From positions 52,172 through 116,171 of the forward strand of contig NZ_JALHMP010000013.1 in the NCBI RefSeq assembly GCF_022843985.1: a stretch of 64,000 nucleotides of DNA. The letters run 5' to 3'. Position numbers and translations under genes: made by a program. Below are positions 11,894 to 20,790 of the stretch, in pieces. The DNA is from Phreatobacter sp. (GTDB taxonomy: Bacteria; Pseudomonadota; Alphaproteobacteria; Rhizobiales; Phreatobacteraceae). Numbering within the stretch: position 1 is the stretch's first letter; every line of letters begins with the position of its first letter. The notes beneath the pieces were generated by a model. That model saw only the letters and a program-made list of their open reading frames with translations, did no database searches and had not been told where the DNA came from.

Positions 11894-11921
11894 ACGCCCC
11901 TCAACGCGCGACAAGGGGCGT
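11894..11921 (-). terminator. Hairpin after deoB (weak terminator candidate)
   Basis: Inverted repeat ACGCCCCT / AGGGGCGT, eight bases, loop of 12, placed 15 bases beyond the deoB stop on the minus strand. No U-run follows. It may reduce read-through from the salvage operon into ndvA. Confidence 0.3.
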
Positions 11922-11935
11922 TGTTGCCGTCGCGC

Positions 11936-13129
11936 CTAGAACGACCGGCCGGCACCCGTCCAGGCGAGGCCGAGATGGGCTGCCGCCGTCGCGGCAATAT
12001 CGGCGAACGTCTCCCGCCGGCCGATCGGGCCCGTCGGCAGGCCCGGCCCGAAGGCGAGGACGGGAACGTGTTCGCGGGTGTGGTCGGTGCCGGGATAGGT
12101 CGGGTCGCAGCCGTGGTCGGCGGTGAGGATGCAGAGGTCGCCGGGCTGGAACGCCGCGCTCAGGGCGGGCAACCAGGCGTCGAAGGCCATGAGCGCGCGG
12201 CCGTAGCCACCGGGGTCGCGCCGGTGGCCATGGAGCGAATCGAAGTCGATGAAATTGGCCATCAGCAGGCCGCCATCGGCGAGTCGCGCCAGTCCTTCGA
12301 GGGTGCGCGCGCCGAGCGCCGCGTTGCCCGCCGCCTTCAGCACCTCGCCGGTGCCGGCATGGGCGAAGATGTCACCGATCTTGCCGACCGTGATCACCTG
12401 CCGACCGGCGTCCGAGGCGAGCTCAAGCAGGGTCGGTGCCGGCGGCGGCACGGCATAGTCGCGGCGGTTGGCGGTGCGGGTGAAGTCGGCAGGACCGGTG
12501 CCGGTGAAGGGGCGGGCGATGACCCGGCCGATGCCGAGGGGGTCGCAGAGCCGGCGGGCGATGAGGCAAAGGTCGTAGAGCCGTTCAAGGCCGAAGGCCT
12601 GCTCTTGGGCGGCGATCTGCAGCACCGAATCAGCTGATGTGTAGAGGATCGGCTTGCCGGTCGCGAGGTGTTCGGCCCCCAGGCGGGCGATGATCTCGGT
12701 GCCCGAGGCGTGGCAGTTGCCGAGAATGCCGGGAAGGCCGCCCTCGCGGATCAGCGCGTCGGTGAGCCCGGCCGGAAAACAGGGGACGGTTTCGGGGAAA
12801 TAGCCCCAGTCGAAGGTCACCGGCAGGCCGGCAATCTCCCAATGCCCGGAGGGCGTGTCCTTGCCTTTCGAGGTCTCCACGGCAAAGCCCCAGTGGCCGG
12901 CGAAGGGCTCGTCTGCCGTCAGGCCCGGCGGCAGACGGCCGGTCGCGGCGCGCGACGCCGCGCCGAGGCCGAGCCGGTCGAGGTTTGGCAGCGCGAAGGA
13001 CAGGCCTTCGGCCGCGAACCACTCCGCCACATGCCCCAGCGTATCGGCACCCGCATCGCCATAATCGGCGGCATCCGCGCTGGCGCCGATGCCGACGGAG
13101 TCGAGGACGAGGATCAGGGCGCGGGGCAT
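11936..13129 (-). CDS. deoB: Phosphopentomutase
   Basis: Interconverts (deoxy)ribose 1-phosphate and 5-phosphate, joining the nucleoside phosphorylases to DeoC. The 397 residues match the family length. The alkaline-phosphatase-like metal sites are seen in [12 protein letters not shown] at the N-terminus, [13 protein letters not shown] near residue 297, and [21 protein letters not shown] near 345-365. It is the last gene of the salvage operon, three bases after the deoA stop. Confidence 0.96.
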   Translation of the reverse strand: MPRALILVLDSVGIGASADAADYGDAGADTLGHVAEWFAAEGLSFALPNLDRLGLGAASRAATGRLPPGLTADEPFAGHWGFAVETSKGKDTPSGHWEIAGLPVTFDWGYFPETVPCFPAGLTDALIREGGLPGILGNCHASGTEIIARLGAEHLATGKPILYTSADSVLQIAAQEQAFGLERLYDLCLIARRLCDPLGIGRVIARPFTGTGPADFTRTANRRDYAVPPPAPTLLELASDAGRQVITVGKIGDIFAHAGTGEVLKAAGNAALGARTLEGLARLADGGLLMANFIDFDSLHGHRRDPGGYGRALMAFDAWLPALSAAFQPGDLCILTADHGCDPTYPGTDHTREHVPVLAFGPGLPTGPIGRRETFADIAATAAAHLGLAWTGAGRSF

Positions 13130-13132
13130 GGT

Positions 13133-14473
13133 TCAGCCGGTGATCCGCGCCTGGACGAGGGCACCGACGGCGGCGCCGCCCTCGCCAAGGGTAACGGCAC
13201 CGGTGATCATGGCGGCGGCCGCGGCCATGGTCTCCTCGTCACGGCCGTGGATCAGCGCCAGCGGCTCGCCGGGAGCGAGGCTGTCGCCGAGGGCGACGAG
13301 GCCGGTCAGGCCGACTGCGTGGTCGACCGGATCGGCGGAGCGGGTGCGGCCGCCGCCGAGGGCGACGACTGCCAGGCCGATCCGGCGGGTGTCGATCGAA
13401 AGCACCGTACCGGCCGCCGGCGCGGGAATCGGGCGTACCAGGGGCGCGCGCGGCAGGTGCTTGTCCGGGTGTTCGATCAGGTCATGGGGGCCGCCAAGAC
13501 TCGCGACCATGCGCTGGAAGATCTCGGCGGCGCGGCCGTTGGCGAGGACCCGTTCGAGCTTGCCAAGGGCGGTGTCGAGATCGGGCGCGAGCTTGCCGAG
13601 GACCAGGAGTTCGGCGGCCAGCGCCAGGGTGACGCCGTGCAGGCGCGACACGCGGTGGCCACCGGCGAGATGTTCGATGGCGATCCGGACCTCAAGCGCA
13701 TTGCCGGCGGCGGGTCCCAGCGGCTGGTCCATGGGCGTGACCAGGGCGATGGTCGGCAGCCCGGCGCCACGGGCCACGGAGGCGATGGAGTCGGCGAGCT
13801 CGCGGGAGCCGGCGAAATCCGGCATGAAGGCGCCCGATCCTGTCTTCACGTCCATGACAAGGCCATCGAGGCCGGCGGCGAGCTTCTTCGACAGGATGGA
13901 GGCGGTGATGAGCGGCATCGATTCCACCGTCGCGGTGACGTCGCGCACGCCGTAGATGACCTTGTCGGCGGGGGCGAGATCGGCGGTCTGGCCGATGATG
14001 GCGCAGCCGACCTCCCGCACCGTGCGGCGGAAGCGATCATGGGCCGGTGTCGCGTCATAGCCGGGGATGGATTCGAGCTTGTCCAGCGTGCCGCCGGTAT
14101 GGCCGAGGCCGCGGCCGGAGATCATGGGCACGAAGCCGCCGGCCGCCGCCACCATCGGGGCGAGCATGAGCGAGACCGTATCGCCGACCCCACCGGTGGA
14201 GTGCTTGTCGAGGACAGGGCCGGGCAGGTCGAGATCCCGCCAGGACAGGATGCGCCCGGAGGCGGTCATGGCCCGGGTGAGGGCCACGCGCTCGCCCATG
14301 GTCATACCGCGGAAAAAAGTAGCCATGCAGAAGGCCGCCACCTGCGCCTCGGTGACGGTCCCCGCGCCGATGCCGGCGACGAAGGCGGCGATGTCACCGT
14401 CGCCGAGCGCCGCGCCATCGCGCTTGGCCCGGATGATCTCCTGCGGGATGAAGGCGGTATGGCGCTTCTTCAT
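13133..14473 (-). CDS. deoA: Thymidine phosphorylase
   Basis: Phosphorolyses thymidine and deoxyuridine to the free base and deoxyribose 1-phosphate in the cytoplasm. The 446-residue chain carries the family signature DKHSTGGVGDTVSLMLAPMV near residues 84-103 and the glycine-rich GRGLGHTGGTLDKLES. The start overlaps the deoC stop as ATGA, so translation is coupled. Length and end-to-end similarity suggest an intact enzyme. Confidence 0.97.
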   Translation of the reverse strand: MKKRHTAFIPQEIIRAKRDGAALGDGDIAAFVAGIGAGTVTEAQVAAFCMATFFRGMTMGERVALTRAMTASGRILSWRDLDLPGPVLDKHSTGGVGDTVSLMLAPMVAAAGGFVPMISGRGLGHTGGTLDKLESIPGYDATPAHDRFRRTVREVGCAIIGQTADLAPADKVIYGVRDVTATVESMPLITASILSKKLAAGLDGLVMDVKTGSGAFMPDFAGSRELADSIASVARGAGLPTIALVTPMDQPLGPAAGNALEVRIAIEHLAGGHRVSRLHGVTLALAAELLVLGKLAPDLDTALGKLERVLANGRAAEIFQRMVASLGGPHDLIEHPDKHLPRAPLVRPIPAPAAGTVLSIDTRRIGLAVVALGGGRTRSADPVDHAVGLTGLVALGDSLAPGEPLALIHGRDEETMAAAAAMITGAVTLGEGGAAVGALVQARITG

Positions 14474-15207
14474 GGGGCGGCCTTCCCTGCGGCGAGGAGC
14501 TGGTCGAGGAGCCCGGAAGCACCGAAGCGGAAGGTCGCCGGACTTGCCCAGCCGATCCCCATGACCTCATCGGCGAGGGCGAGATAGGTGCCGGCATCCG
14601 CGACCGTCCGGATACCGCCCGAGGGCTTGATGCCGACCCTGCGGCCGCAGGCGCGGATTTCCTCCAGCATCAGGCGCACCGCCTCGGGCGTCGCGGAAAC
14701 GGCGGTCTTGCCGGTGGAGGTCTTGATGAAATCGGCGCCAGTGCCGATGGCGATGCGCGCGGCGGCCCGGATGAGTTCCGGCGTCTTCAGCTCGCCTGTC
14801 TCCAGGATGGTCTTGAGGGTGCGGCCCTGTGGCACCACCGCCCTGACAGCACCGAGCAGGGCGCCCACCACCTCGTTGCGGCCGGCCATCAGTGTCCGCC
14901 AGGGCAGGACGACGTCGATCTCGTCGGCGCCGTCGAGCAGCGCCCAGCGGGCCTCGTCGGCGACGCGCATCACGTCGTCCTCGCCAGCGGGAAAGTTGAC
15001 CACCGTGGCGATGCGGACCGGTGTGCCCTTGAGCAGACGGCGGGCCTGCGGCACGAAACCGGCCCAGAGGCAGACGGCCGCGACCGGCCCGAGCGGCGTC
15101 ATCGCGCGGGCGCAGAGCCGCTCGACGCCCGCTTCGTCGAGCCCGTTGGACAGGTCGGTGAGGTCGAGAAGCGCGATGGCGCGGCGGGCGAGTGTTGCGT
15201 CAGTCAT
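14470..15207 (-). CDS. deoC: Deoxyribose-phosphate aldolase
   Basis: Cleaves 2-deoxyribose 5-phosphate to acetaldehyde and glyceraldehyde 3-phosphate. The 245-residue TIM barrel shows the DEIDVVLP strand, the Schiff-base lysine in DFIKTSTGK, and the second active-site lysine in GIKPSGGIR. The ATG at 15205-15207 was chosen because the family-typical N-terminus (TLARRAIALLDLTDLS) follows; an in-frame extension upstream overlaps the coding sequence of punA and is not credible. It overlaps punA by eight bases and deoA by four. Acetaldehyde formed here could feed acetate and thus Acs, which is coded elsewhere in this window (inference). Confidence 0.96.
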   Translation of the reverse strand: MTDATLARRAIALLDLTDLSNGLDEAGVERLCARAMTPLGPVAAVCLWAGFVPQARRLLKGTPVRIATVVNFPAGEDDVMRVADEARWALLDGADEIDVVLPWRTLMAGRNEVVGALLGAVRAVVPQGRTLKTILETGELKTPELIRAAARIAIGTGADFIKTSTGKTAVSATPEAVRLMLEEIRACGRRVGIKPSGGIRTVADAGTYLALADEVMGIGWASPATFRFGASGLLDQLLAAGKAAP

Positions 15208-16015
15208 GGCGGGCCTCGGCCCGGCCGATCTCCACGAGGAAGCCGCGGATGACCGCCTCCATGGCGGCAGCGCCAGCGGCCGCGACGGTTTTGGTCTCGG
15301 CATGGGAGGGCGCATCCGGCGCAAGGCCGGCGGCGAGGTTGGTGATGAGCGACAGGCCGGCCACGGCGATCCCGGCATGTCGGGCGAGGATGACCTCGGG
15401 AACGGTCGACATGCCGACGGCATCAGCACCGAGTGTCCGCAAGGCGCGAATCTCGGCCGGCGTCTCGAAGCTCGGGCCAGTGACCCAGACATAGATGCCT
15501 TCGAAGAGCGCGACATGCCGGCGCGCCGCGCCGCCGGCAATCGCCCGGCGCAGGACGGGGTCATAGGCCCCGTTCATCGGCACGAAACGGCCGTCGCCAT
15601 GCTGGCCGATGAGCGGGTTGGGCCCGAACAGGGCGATGTGGTCCTCGATGGCCATGATCGACCCGGGGAGCATGTCGGGCTTGAGCGATCCCGCGGCATT
15701 GGTGACGAGCAGACGGGGGATGGCGAGGGCCGCGAGCGTGTCGATCACCGGCTTCATGACGCGGGGGTCGCCGTTCTCATAGGTGTGGGCGCGGCCCTGG
15801 AGCACCGCGACACGGCAGCCTTCCAGCGTTCCGACGACGAGCCTTCCGGCATGGCCGGAGACGCCGACAGGGGGGAAGCCCGGCAGGTCGCCATAGGGGA
15901 TGACGCGGGCATCTTCCAACGCTTCAGCCAGCGGGCCGAGGCCGGTGCCGAGGATGATGGCGCAGGCGATGGGAGCCTCGCCCGCCGCGGTGCGGATGAT
16001 GCGGGCTGCGGTCAT
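15200..16015 (-). CDS. punA: Purine nucleoside phosphorylase
   Basis: Phosphorolyses purine (deoxy)nucleosides, supplying ribose or deoxyribose 1-phosphate to DeoB. The 271-residue length and the motifs ILGTGLGPLAEAL at the N-terminus, GRAHTYENGD, SFETPAEIR and GMSTVPEVILARHAG identify the trimeric PNP family (PunA/XapA type) rather than the hexameric DeoD type. The start overlaps the cdd stop by four bases. Confidence 0.95.
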   Translation of the reverse strand: MTAARIIRTAAGEAPIACAIILGTGLGPLAEALEDARVIPYGDLPGFPPVGVSGHAGRLVVGTLEGCRVAVLQGRAHTYENGDPRVMKPVIDTLAALAIPRLLVTNAAGSLKPDMLPGSIMAIEDHIALFGPNPLIGQHGDGRFVPMNGAYDPVLRRAIAGGAARRHVALFEGIYVWVTGPSFETPAEIRALRTLGADAVGMSTVPEVILARHAGIAVAGLSLITNLAAGLAPDAPSHAETKTVAAAGAAAMEAVIRGFLVEIGRAEARHD

Positions 16016-16413
16016 GACAGGTTGTCCGGACCGAAGGCATGGGGGAGGAGCTCGGCGAGGGTGAAACGGGCGCGCGGCCCCTTCGGGCCGGCGACGTGGA
16101 TCACCAGAGAGCCGGCGCCGAATTCACGCAGCCGCTGGCGGCAGGCGCCGCAGGGCGTGCAGAGCTCCGGACCTTCGCCAAAGACGAGAATCTCGGCGAT
16201 GGTGCGGTCGCCGGCGAGGAGCATGGCAGCGATGGCTCCCGCCTCGGCGCAGGTGCCGACGGGATAGGCGGCGTTCTCGACATTGCAGCCGGCGTGGATG
16301 CGGCCCGATCCGGCGCGCAGGGCGGCGCCGACCCGAAAGCGGGAATAGGGCGCATAGGCGGAAGCCTGCGCCTTCCGCGCCGCGTCGAACAGCTCGTCCA
16401 GTGCCTGCGTCAT
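16012..16413 (-). CDS. cdd: Cytidine deaminase
   Basis: Deaminates cytidine and deoxycytidine to uridine and deoxyuridine, the substrates of the phosphorylases that follow. The 133-residue short form has zinc ligands Cys55, Cys88 and Cys91 (TCAE and PCGAC) with the catalytic Glu57. It is the first gene of the overlapping run cdd-punA-deoC-deoA-deoB. The next gene upstream on this strand, an MBL hydrolase, ends 87 bases earlier, so the operon promoter may lie in that gap. Confidence 0.97.
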   Translation of the reverse strand: MTQALDELFDAARKAQASAYAPYSRFRVGAALRAGSGRIHAGCNVENAAYPVGTCAEAGAIAAMLLAGDRTIAEILVFGEGPELCTPCGACRQRLREFGAGSLVIHVAGPKGPRARFTLAELLPHAFGPDNLS

Positions 16414-16500
16414 GGCTGCTCCTTCACGCCGCGACCCTCCGCCATGGCAGGATATAGGGCAAGGCGGGCGGCGCCTGAACCGAAAAGGGCCGGCCGATGC

Positions 16501-17241
16501 TCAGGGATCGATGACCAGCCCGTCCTCGGCACAGGCGACGGTGGCCTTGTCGCGGTTGGCCAGCATCTGCGGTCCCATATGGGTCAGGACGATGCGCTTC
16601 GCCGTGAGGTCGGGCAGCCGGCGCGACAGCGTCATCCAGTCGAGGTGATTTTTCAGCGGGATATCCCAAGTATAGCACTCGACGAGAAGCACGTCGGCGC
16701 CCGCCGCCAGGGGCACCAGATCCTCGGTCCAGGTGGTGTCGCCGGAATAGGCGAAGATCTTGCCGTCGCGGGCGATGCGGTAGCCCTGGCAGGGGCCGGC
16801 CCGCTGGTCGTGCACCATCGGGAACGCCGTCACGCCATTGCCGGCGACAGTGCCCGGCTGGTCCGGGGTGATCTCGAGATAGGTGATCGCGAAGGGATAG
16901 GCGTTGCCCGAGGAGCCCGGGAAGGCCGCCTCCATCACCGCCTTCACCCAGTCCTGCACCCGCTTCGGACCAGCAATGGTCAGCGGGGCCGTACGGCGCG
17001 AGTTGAACAGTGCATCGAGCATGAAGAAGGGCAGGCCGCCGATGTGATCGGCGTGGAAATGCGTGAAAAGGATCGCCGAAACGCTGTTGCGGTCGATCCC
17101 GGCGCGCTGCAGTGCGAGCAGGGACGTCGCCCCGCAATCGACCAGCATCACCGTGCCGTCGTTGCCGGCGAGGTGCAGGCAGGTGGAGAAGCGTCCGCCC
17201 GAGCCGAACGCATCGCCGGAGCCAAGTACGGTGATCTTCAT
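16501..17241 (-). CDS. MBL-fold metal-dependent hydrolase (RNase Z-like fold)
   Basis: A 246-residue metallo-beta-lactamase-fold hydrolase. It opens with VLGSGDAFGSGGRFSTC, typical of the RNase Z/phosphodiesterase branch, followed by the metal motif HFHADHIGG (near residue 62-70), a conserved FAYSGDTTW with a bridging aspartate, and a late LTHM histidine. It is shorter than tRNase Z and lacks an obvious exosite arm, so it is probably a cyclic phosphodiesterase or an unassigned hydrolase. The start is the ATG at 17239-17241, immediately before the first beta strand. It precedes cdd on the same strand but need not belong to that operon. Confidence 0.87.
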   Translation of the reverse strand: MKITVLGSGDAFGSGGRFSTCLHLAGNDGTVMLVDCGATSLLALQRAGIDRNSVSAILFTHFHADHIGGLPFFMLDALFNSRRTAPLTIAGPKRVQDWVKAVMEAAFPGSSGNAYPFAITYLEITPDQPGTVAGNGVTAFPMVHDQRAGPCQGYRIARDGKIFAYSGDTTWTEDLVPLAAGADVLLVECYTWDIPLKNHLDWMTLSRRLPDLTAKRIVLTHMGPQMLANRDKATVACAEDGLVIDP

Positions 17242-17501
17242 GGGCCATCCATGGTTGAGGTCGAGGCGACCGGTCTGCGAGCCGCGGCCTGGCGCCGGTG
17301 CCCGGTCACCGGCATGATATGAGCACGCGCGGCGCCGTCTTTGAAGCGGCGCTGTCCCGGTGACGCGACAGCATCCTTTCCAAAAACTTCCCCCGTCCCG
17401 CCCTGCAATAGACCCGCATCGTTGCAGGCCTCGTTCTCGTCCGCAAAGGATGACACCGGCCCACCCGGCGTGCACAGTCCCGCTCCCTCGCAGCGACATG
17501 T

Positions 17502-19853
17502 ATGGCCATGACCCCATCAGAAACGCTCACGCTCCCCGGCCTGTCGGCGCCCGGGTCGATCGGCATCGATCGCAACGGCATTCCCCATATCCGGGCGGAG
17601 AACGAAGCCGATCTCTTCTTCCTGCAGGGATTCCACGCCGCGCGCGAGCGTCTGTTCCAGATCGATCTTTTCCGCAAGCGAGGCCTGGGCCTCCTCTCCG
17701 CCGATTTCGGACCTGGCTATATCGAGCAGGATCGCGCCTCGCGGCTCTTCCTCTATCGCGGCGATCAGGCGGCGGAATTCGCCGCCTACGGCCCCGAGGC
17801 CGAGGCGTCCTTCACGGCCTTCACGAAGGGCATCAACGCCTTCATCGCCATGACCGAGGCCGACCCTTCGCTGCTGCCCGTCGAGTTCGGCCTGCTCGGC
17901 ACGAAGCCGGCGGTCTGGGCCGCGGGGGACGTCTCCCGCATCCGCACCCATTCGCTGTCGCGCAATGCGCTGTCCGAGATCCTGCGCTGCCAGGTGTACG
18001 GCAAGGCCGACCATCGGACCGACCTGCTGCGCCGCTATCTCGAACCGAAGATCGCGCCAGCCGTCCCCGAGGGGCTCGACCCCGCAACGATTCCTTTGGC
18101 GGCGCTGGATGTGGTCAAGCTCGCCACCGCCAACGCCACGTTCTCCCCGGAACGCCTCGCCGCGACCCTCGATGAGGCGCCGAAATGGCGCGCGACCACC
18201 GACCTGCTGGAGGTCGTCCTCGACGCCCAGTATACCGGCTCGAACAACTGGGCGGTGCACGGGTCGAAGACCGATACGGGGCTGCCGATCCTCGCCTCCG
18301 ATCCGCACCGGATCCACGGCATGCCCTCGCTGCGGACCATCGTCCATCTCACCTGCCCCGGCCTCGACGTGGTCGGTGCGGGCGAGCCCTCCGTTCCCGG
18401 CGTGATGATCGGCCATAACGGCACCATCGCCTGGGGCCTGACGATCTTCTACATCGACCAGGAAGACGTCTATTTCTACGAGACCCATCCGGAGGACTGC
18501 GACCTCTACCGCTACGGCGAGGGCTGGGAGCGGGTGCGCACGGTCGAGGAGCGCATCAAGGTCAAGGGCTGCGACGACCAGATTCTGACCCTGAAATTCA
18601 CCCGCCACGGCCCCGTGGTCCACGAGGATCCTGTAGCAGGCCGGCTCTATGCCGTGCGGGCCGCCTATTTTGAGCCGGGAACGGCCCCCTATCTGGTCGC
18701 GCACAAGCTGATGCGGGCGAAGAACCTCGCGGAGTTCCGCGCCGCGGCAGTGACCTGGGGTACGCCCTCCTGCAACCTCGTCTATGCCGACACCGCCGGT
18801 GATGTCGCGTGGATGCCGGCGGGCATCAATCCGATCCGGCCCAACTGGGACGGGCTGCTGCCGGTGCCGGGCGACGGCCGCTACGAATGGGCCGGCTGGC
18901 GCGACCGGGCGCAGGCGCCCCTCGTGCACAATCCCGCTCGCGGCTTCGTCTTCTCGGCCAATGAGATGAACGTGCCGGCGGGCTGGGACCACAAGGCCTA
19001 TCCCTTCGGCTATGAATGGGTCGACTATTCGCGCGCCACCCGGATCGAGGAGGTGCTCGGTTCGGTCGCGCCGCACACGCTGTCCACCTCGCGCGCGCTG
19101 CAGACCGACGTCGTCTCCATTCCGGCCCGCCGCCTCGGCAAGCTTCTGGCCGGGTTGACGCCCTCCGATCCGGACACTGCCGCGGCCATCGCCATGCTGG
19201 CCGGATGGGACCATGCCCTGACCAGCATGTCGGCCGCCGGGGCGCTGTTCGAGGTCTGGTGGTCGCGCCACCTGAAGAAGGCGCTGTGGAACGCCATCGT
19301 CGCCCCCGAGTTGCACGCGCTGATGGTGCCTGGCGACGTCGACGGCACTCTTGCCATCCTCGAAGACCCCGACGATCGCTTCGGAAGCGATCCCGCCGCG
19401 GGGCGCGATGCCATTCTCGCCGCCTCGCTGGGGGCCGCCTTCGGCGAAATGCAACGGCTGCTCGGGCCCGATCCCGCGGCCTGGGCCTGGGGCAAGCTCC
19501 ATCACGGCTTTTTCGAGCATCCCCTGTCGTTCCTCCTGTCGGAGGCGACGGCCAAGGCCTGGGCGATCGGGCCGGTTCCTCATGCCGGCTCCTCGGTCAC
19601 GCCGATGCATACCGGGTATCGCGGCACGGATTTCCGCACCATGATGGGATCGTCCTTCCGGCTGGTCGTCGATCTCGCCGATTTCGATCGCTCGGTGACG
19701 ATCAATACGCCCGGCCAGTCCGGCGATCCGCGCTCGCCGCATTACCGCGACCTTTTCGCCCGCTGGGCAGCGGGGGACTATGCGCCGCTGCCCTATACAG
19801 CTGCGGCGGTTGACGGTGCACTGGAGAGCCGACTGGACCTGAAGCCAGGCTGA
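17502..19853 (+). CDS. Penicillin acylase family protein (Ntn hydrolase)
   Basis: A 783-residue member of family S45, which hydrolyses amide bonds in beta-lactams, acyl-homoserine lactones or similar amides after self-cleavage. The alpha part opens with the typical GSIGIDRNGIPHIRAENEADLFFLQGF. The autocatalytic site is GSNNWAV, making Ser247 the predicted N-terminal nucleophile of the beta chain. The GHNGTIAWGLT segment and the asparagine-rich active-site strand are present. Most characterised relatives are exported, but no signal peptide is visible from the ATG at 17502, and I see no better upstream start. Quorum quenching is possible but not shown by the sequence. Confidence 0.9.
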   Translation: MAMTPSETLTLPGLSAPGSIGIDRNGIPHIRAENEADLFFLQGFHAARERLFQIDLFRKRGLGLLSADFGPGYIEQDRASRLFLYRGDQAAEFAAYGPEAEASFTAFTKGINAFIAMTEADPSLLPVEFGLLGTKPAVWAAGDVSRIRTHSLSRNALSEILRCQVYGKADHRTDLLRRYLEPKIAPAVPEGLDPATIPLAALDVVKLATANATFSPERLAATLDEAPKWRATTDLLEVVLDAQYTGSNNWAVHGSKTDTGLPILASDPHRIHGMPSLRTIVHLTCPGLDVVGAGEPSVPGVMIGHNGTIAWGLTIFYIDQEDVYFYETHPEDCDLYRYGEGWERVRTVEERIKVKGCDDQILTLKFTRHGPVVHEDPVAGRLYAVRAAYFEPGTAPYLVAHKLMRAKNLAEFRAAAVTWGTPSCNLVYADTAGDVAWMPAGINPIRPNWDGLLPVPGDGRYEWAGWRDRAQAPLVHNPARGFVFSANEMNVPAGWDHKAYPFGYEWVDYSRATRIEEVLGSVAPHTLSTSRALQTDVVSIPARRLGKLLAGLTPSDPDTAAAIAMLAGWDHALTSMSAAGALFEVWWSRHLKKALWNAIVAPELHALMVPGDVDGTLAILEDPDDRFGSDPAAGRDAILAASLGAAFGEMQRLLGPDPAAWAWGKLHHGFFEHPLSFLLSEATAKAWAIGPVPHAGSSVTPMHTGYRGTDFRTMMGSSFRLVVDLADFDRSVTINTPGQSGDPRSPHYRDLFARWAAGDYAPLPYTAAAVDGALESRLDLKPG

Positions 19854-19955
19854 CCCGTTTCAGGGACTCTATTTCGCCCGGTAACATTCATGTCCCATCG
19901 TGTCGCCGTGCTGAAACCCGCCGTCCATACCCTCTGACCACAATGCTCAGACGGG

Positions 19956-20246
19956 ATGAACCGGCCCATGCCGCACCGTGACGCCCTCGCCAGCCTCAAC
20001 CAGTCCCTCGCCGCGATCGATGTGATGATCCGGGGCGGCAAGGGTCAGGGTGGCCGTCTCGTCGGCGTGGCGCAGGAAGCCCGGCAAGCCGCCGAGACCC
20101 TGGTCCGCGTCATGCGGGTTCAGGCCGCGACGGTCGCCAATGAGGCAGCCCTGGCCGAAAAGGTCCAGAACCCGGCCGCCTTGTCCGCCGGACCGGCTCA
20201 GACCGGCAGGCTCGATGACGCCTTCACTTCCTCCATCACCGCATAG
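19956..20246 (+). CDS. Small hypothetical protein
   Basis: A 96-codon frame with strongly GC-rich third positions like its neighbours. It encodes a mostly helical, Ala/Gln/Val-rich chain without signal peptide or membrane segment. No family is recognised. A second ATG at 19968 is an alternative start and neither has a convincing ribosome site. Its last 49 bases overlap the 3' end of putR on the opposite strand. Without it, the stretch from 19854 to 20197 would hold nothing I can identify. Confidence 0.42.
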   Translation: MNRPMPHRDALASLNQSLAAIDVMIRGGKGQGGRLVGVAQEARQAAETLVRVMRVQAATVANEAALAEKVQNPAALSAGPAQTGRLDDAFTSSITA

Positions 20247-20662
20247 GTCCGCGTCTCGCGCACCCCCGGCAGGGCGAGGAGCACTTCGCCGAGGAAGATG
20301 CGATAGGCGGCCATGTCGGCGACGCGCGTCTTGATGAGATAGTCGAAGCCGCCGGCGACCAGATGGCATTCCAGGACATCGGGCGCCCGCGCCACCGCGT
20401 GGGCGAAGCGGTCGAAGACGTCCGGCGTCGTCTTGTCGAGCGTCACCTCGACGAAGGCGAGAAAGCCGCGTGACAGTTTCTGCGGGTCGAGGCGGGCGCC
20501 ATAGCCGGCGATGATGCCCTCGCGCGTCAGCCGCTTCACCCTTTCGCTGGTGGCGGTGGGCGAGAGGCCCACCCTCTCCGCCAGATCGACATTGGCGAGG
20601 CGGCCGTCGTCCTGCAGCAGGCGCAGGATCTTGCGATCGACGGAATCGAGGATGGCGCTCAC
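20198..20662 (-). CDS. putR: Lrp/AsnC family transcriptional regulator, probable proline-catabolism regulator
   Basis: A 154-residue leucine-responsive-type regulator with an N-terminal winged helix (DRKILRLLQDDGRLANVDLAERVGLSPTATSERVKRL) and a C-terminal RAM/AsnC ligand domain (from about residue 65). It is divergent from putA across a 128-base gap that holds a perfect palindrome. That layout matches PutR of Agrobacterium and Rhodobacter, an Lrp-type activator of putA that responds to proline. The role is inferred from position and family. Confidence 0.9.
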   Translation of the reverse strand: MSAILDSVDRKILRLLQDDGRLANVDLAERVGLSPTATSERVKRLTREGIIAGYGARLDPQKLSRGFLAFVEVTLDKTTPDVFDRFAHAVARAPDVLECHLVAGGFDYLIKTRVADMAAYRIFLGEVLLALPGVRETRTYAVMEEVKASSSLPV

Positions 20663-20691
20663 CGTGGAAACGCCGCCGATCCGGCAAACTG

Positions 20692-20708
20692 ATGGTGAAT
20701 ATCACCAT
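20692..20708. promoter_or_regulatory. Palindromic operator candidate between putR and putA
   Basis: The sequence ATGGTGA-ATA-TCACCAT is a perfect seven-base inverted repeat around a three-base spacer, 30 bases upstream of putR and 83 upstream of putA. Lrp/AsnC proteins bind dyads of this size, so it is a natural PutR site. Confidence 0.6.
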
Positions 20709-20790
20709 GGTTCATGGAAGATAACCTCTCGAACGGCCGGAGTTCCCCGGATAGTCTCTCACGATCCCCTAGCGACGCAAGAGGCTCGCC

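Noticed and set aside
12668..14587. A 639-codon open frame on the plus strand across deoB and deoA
   Set aside because: It is antisense to two clearly recognisable enzymes; long antisense frames arise from the GC-rich codon pattern, and its translation has the typical Gly/Asp/Arg-rich look of such shadows.
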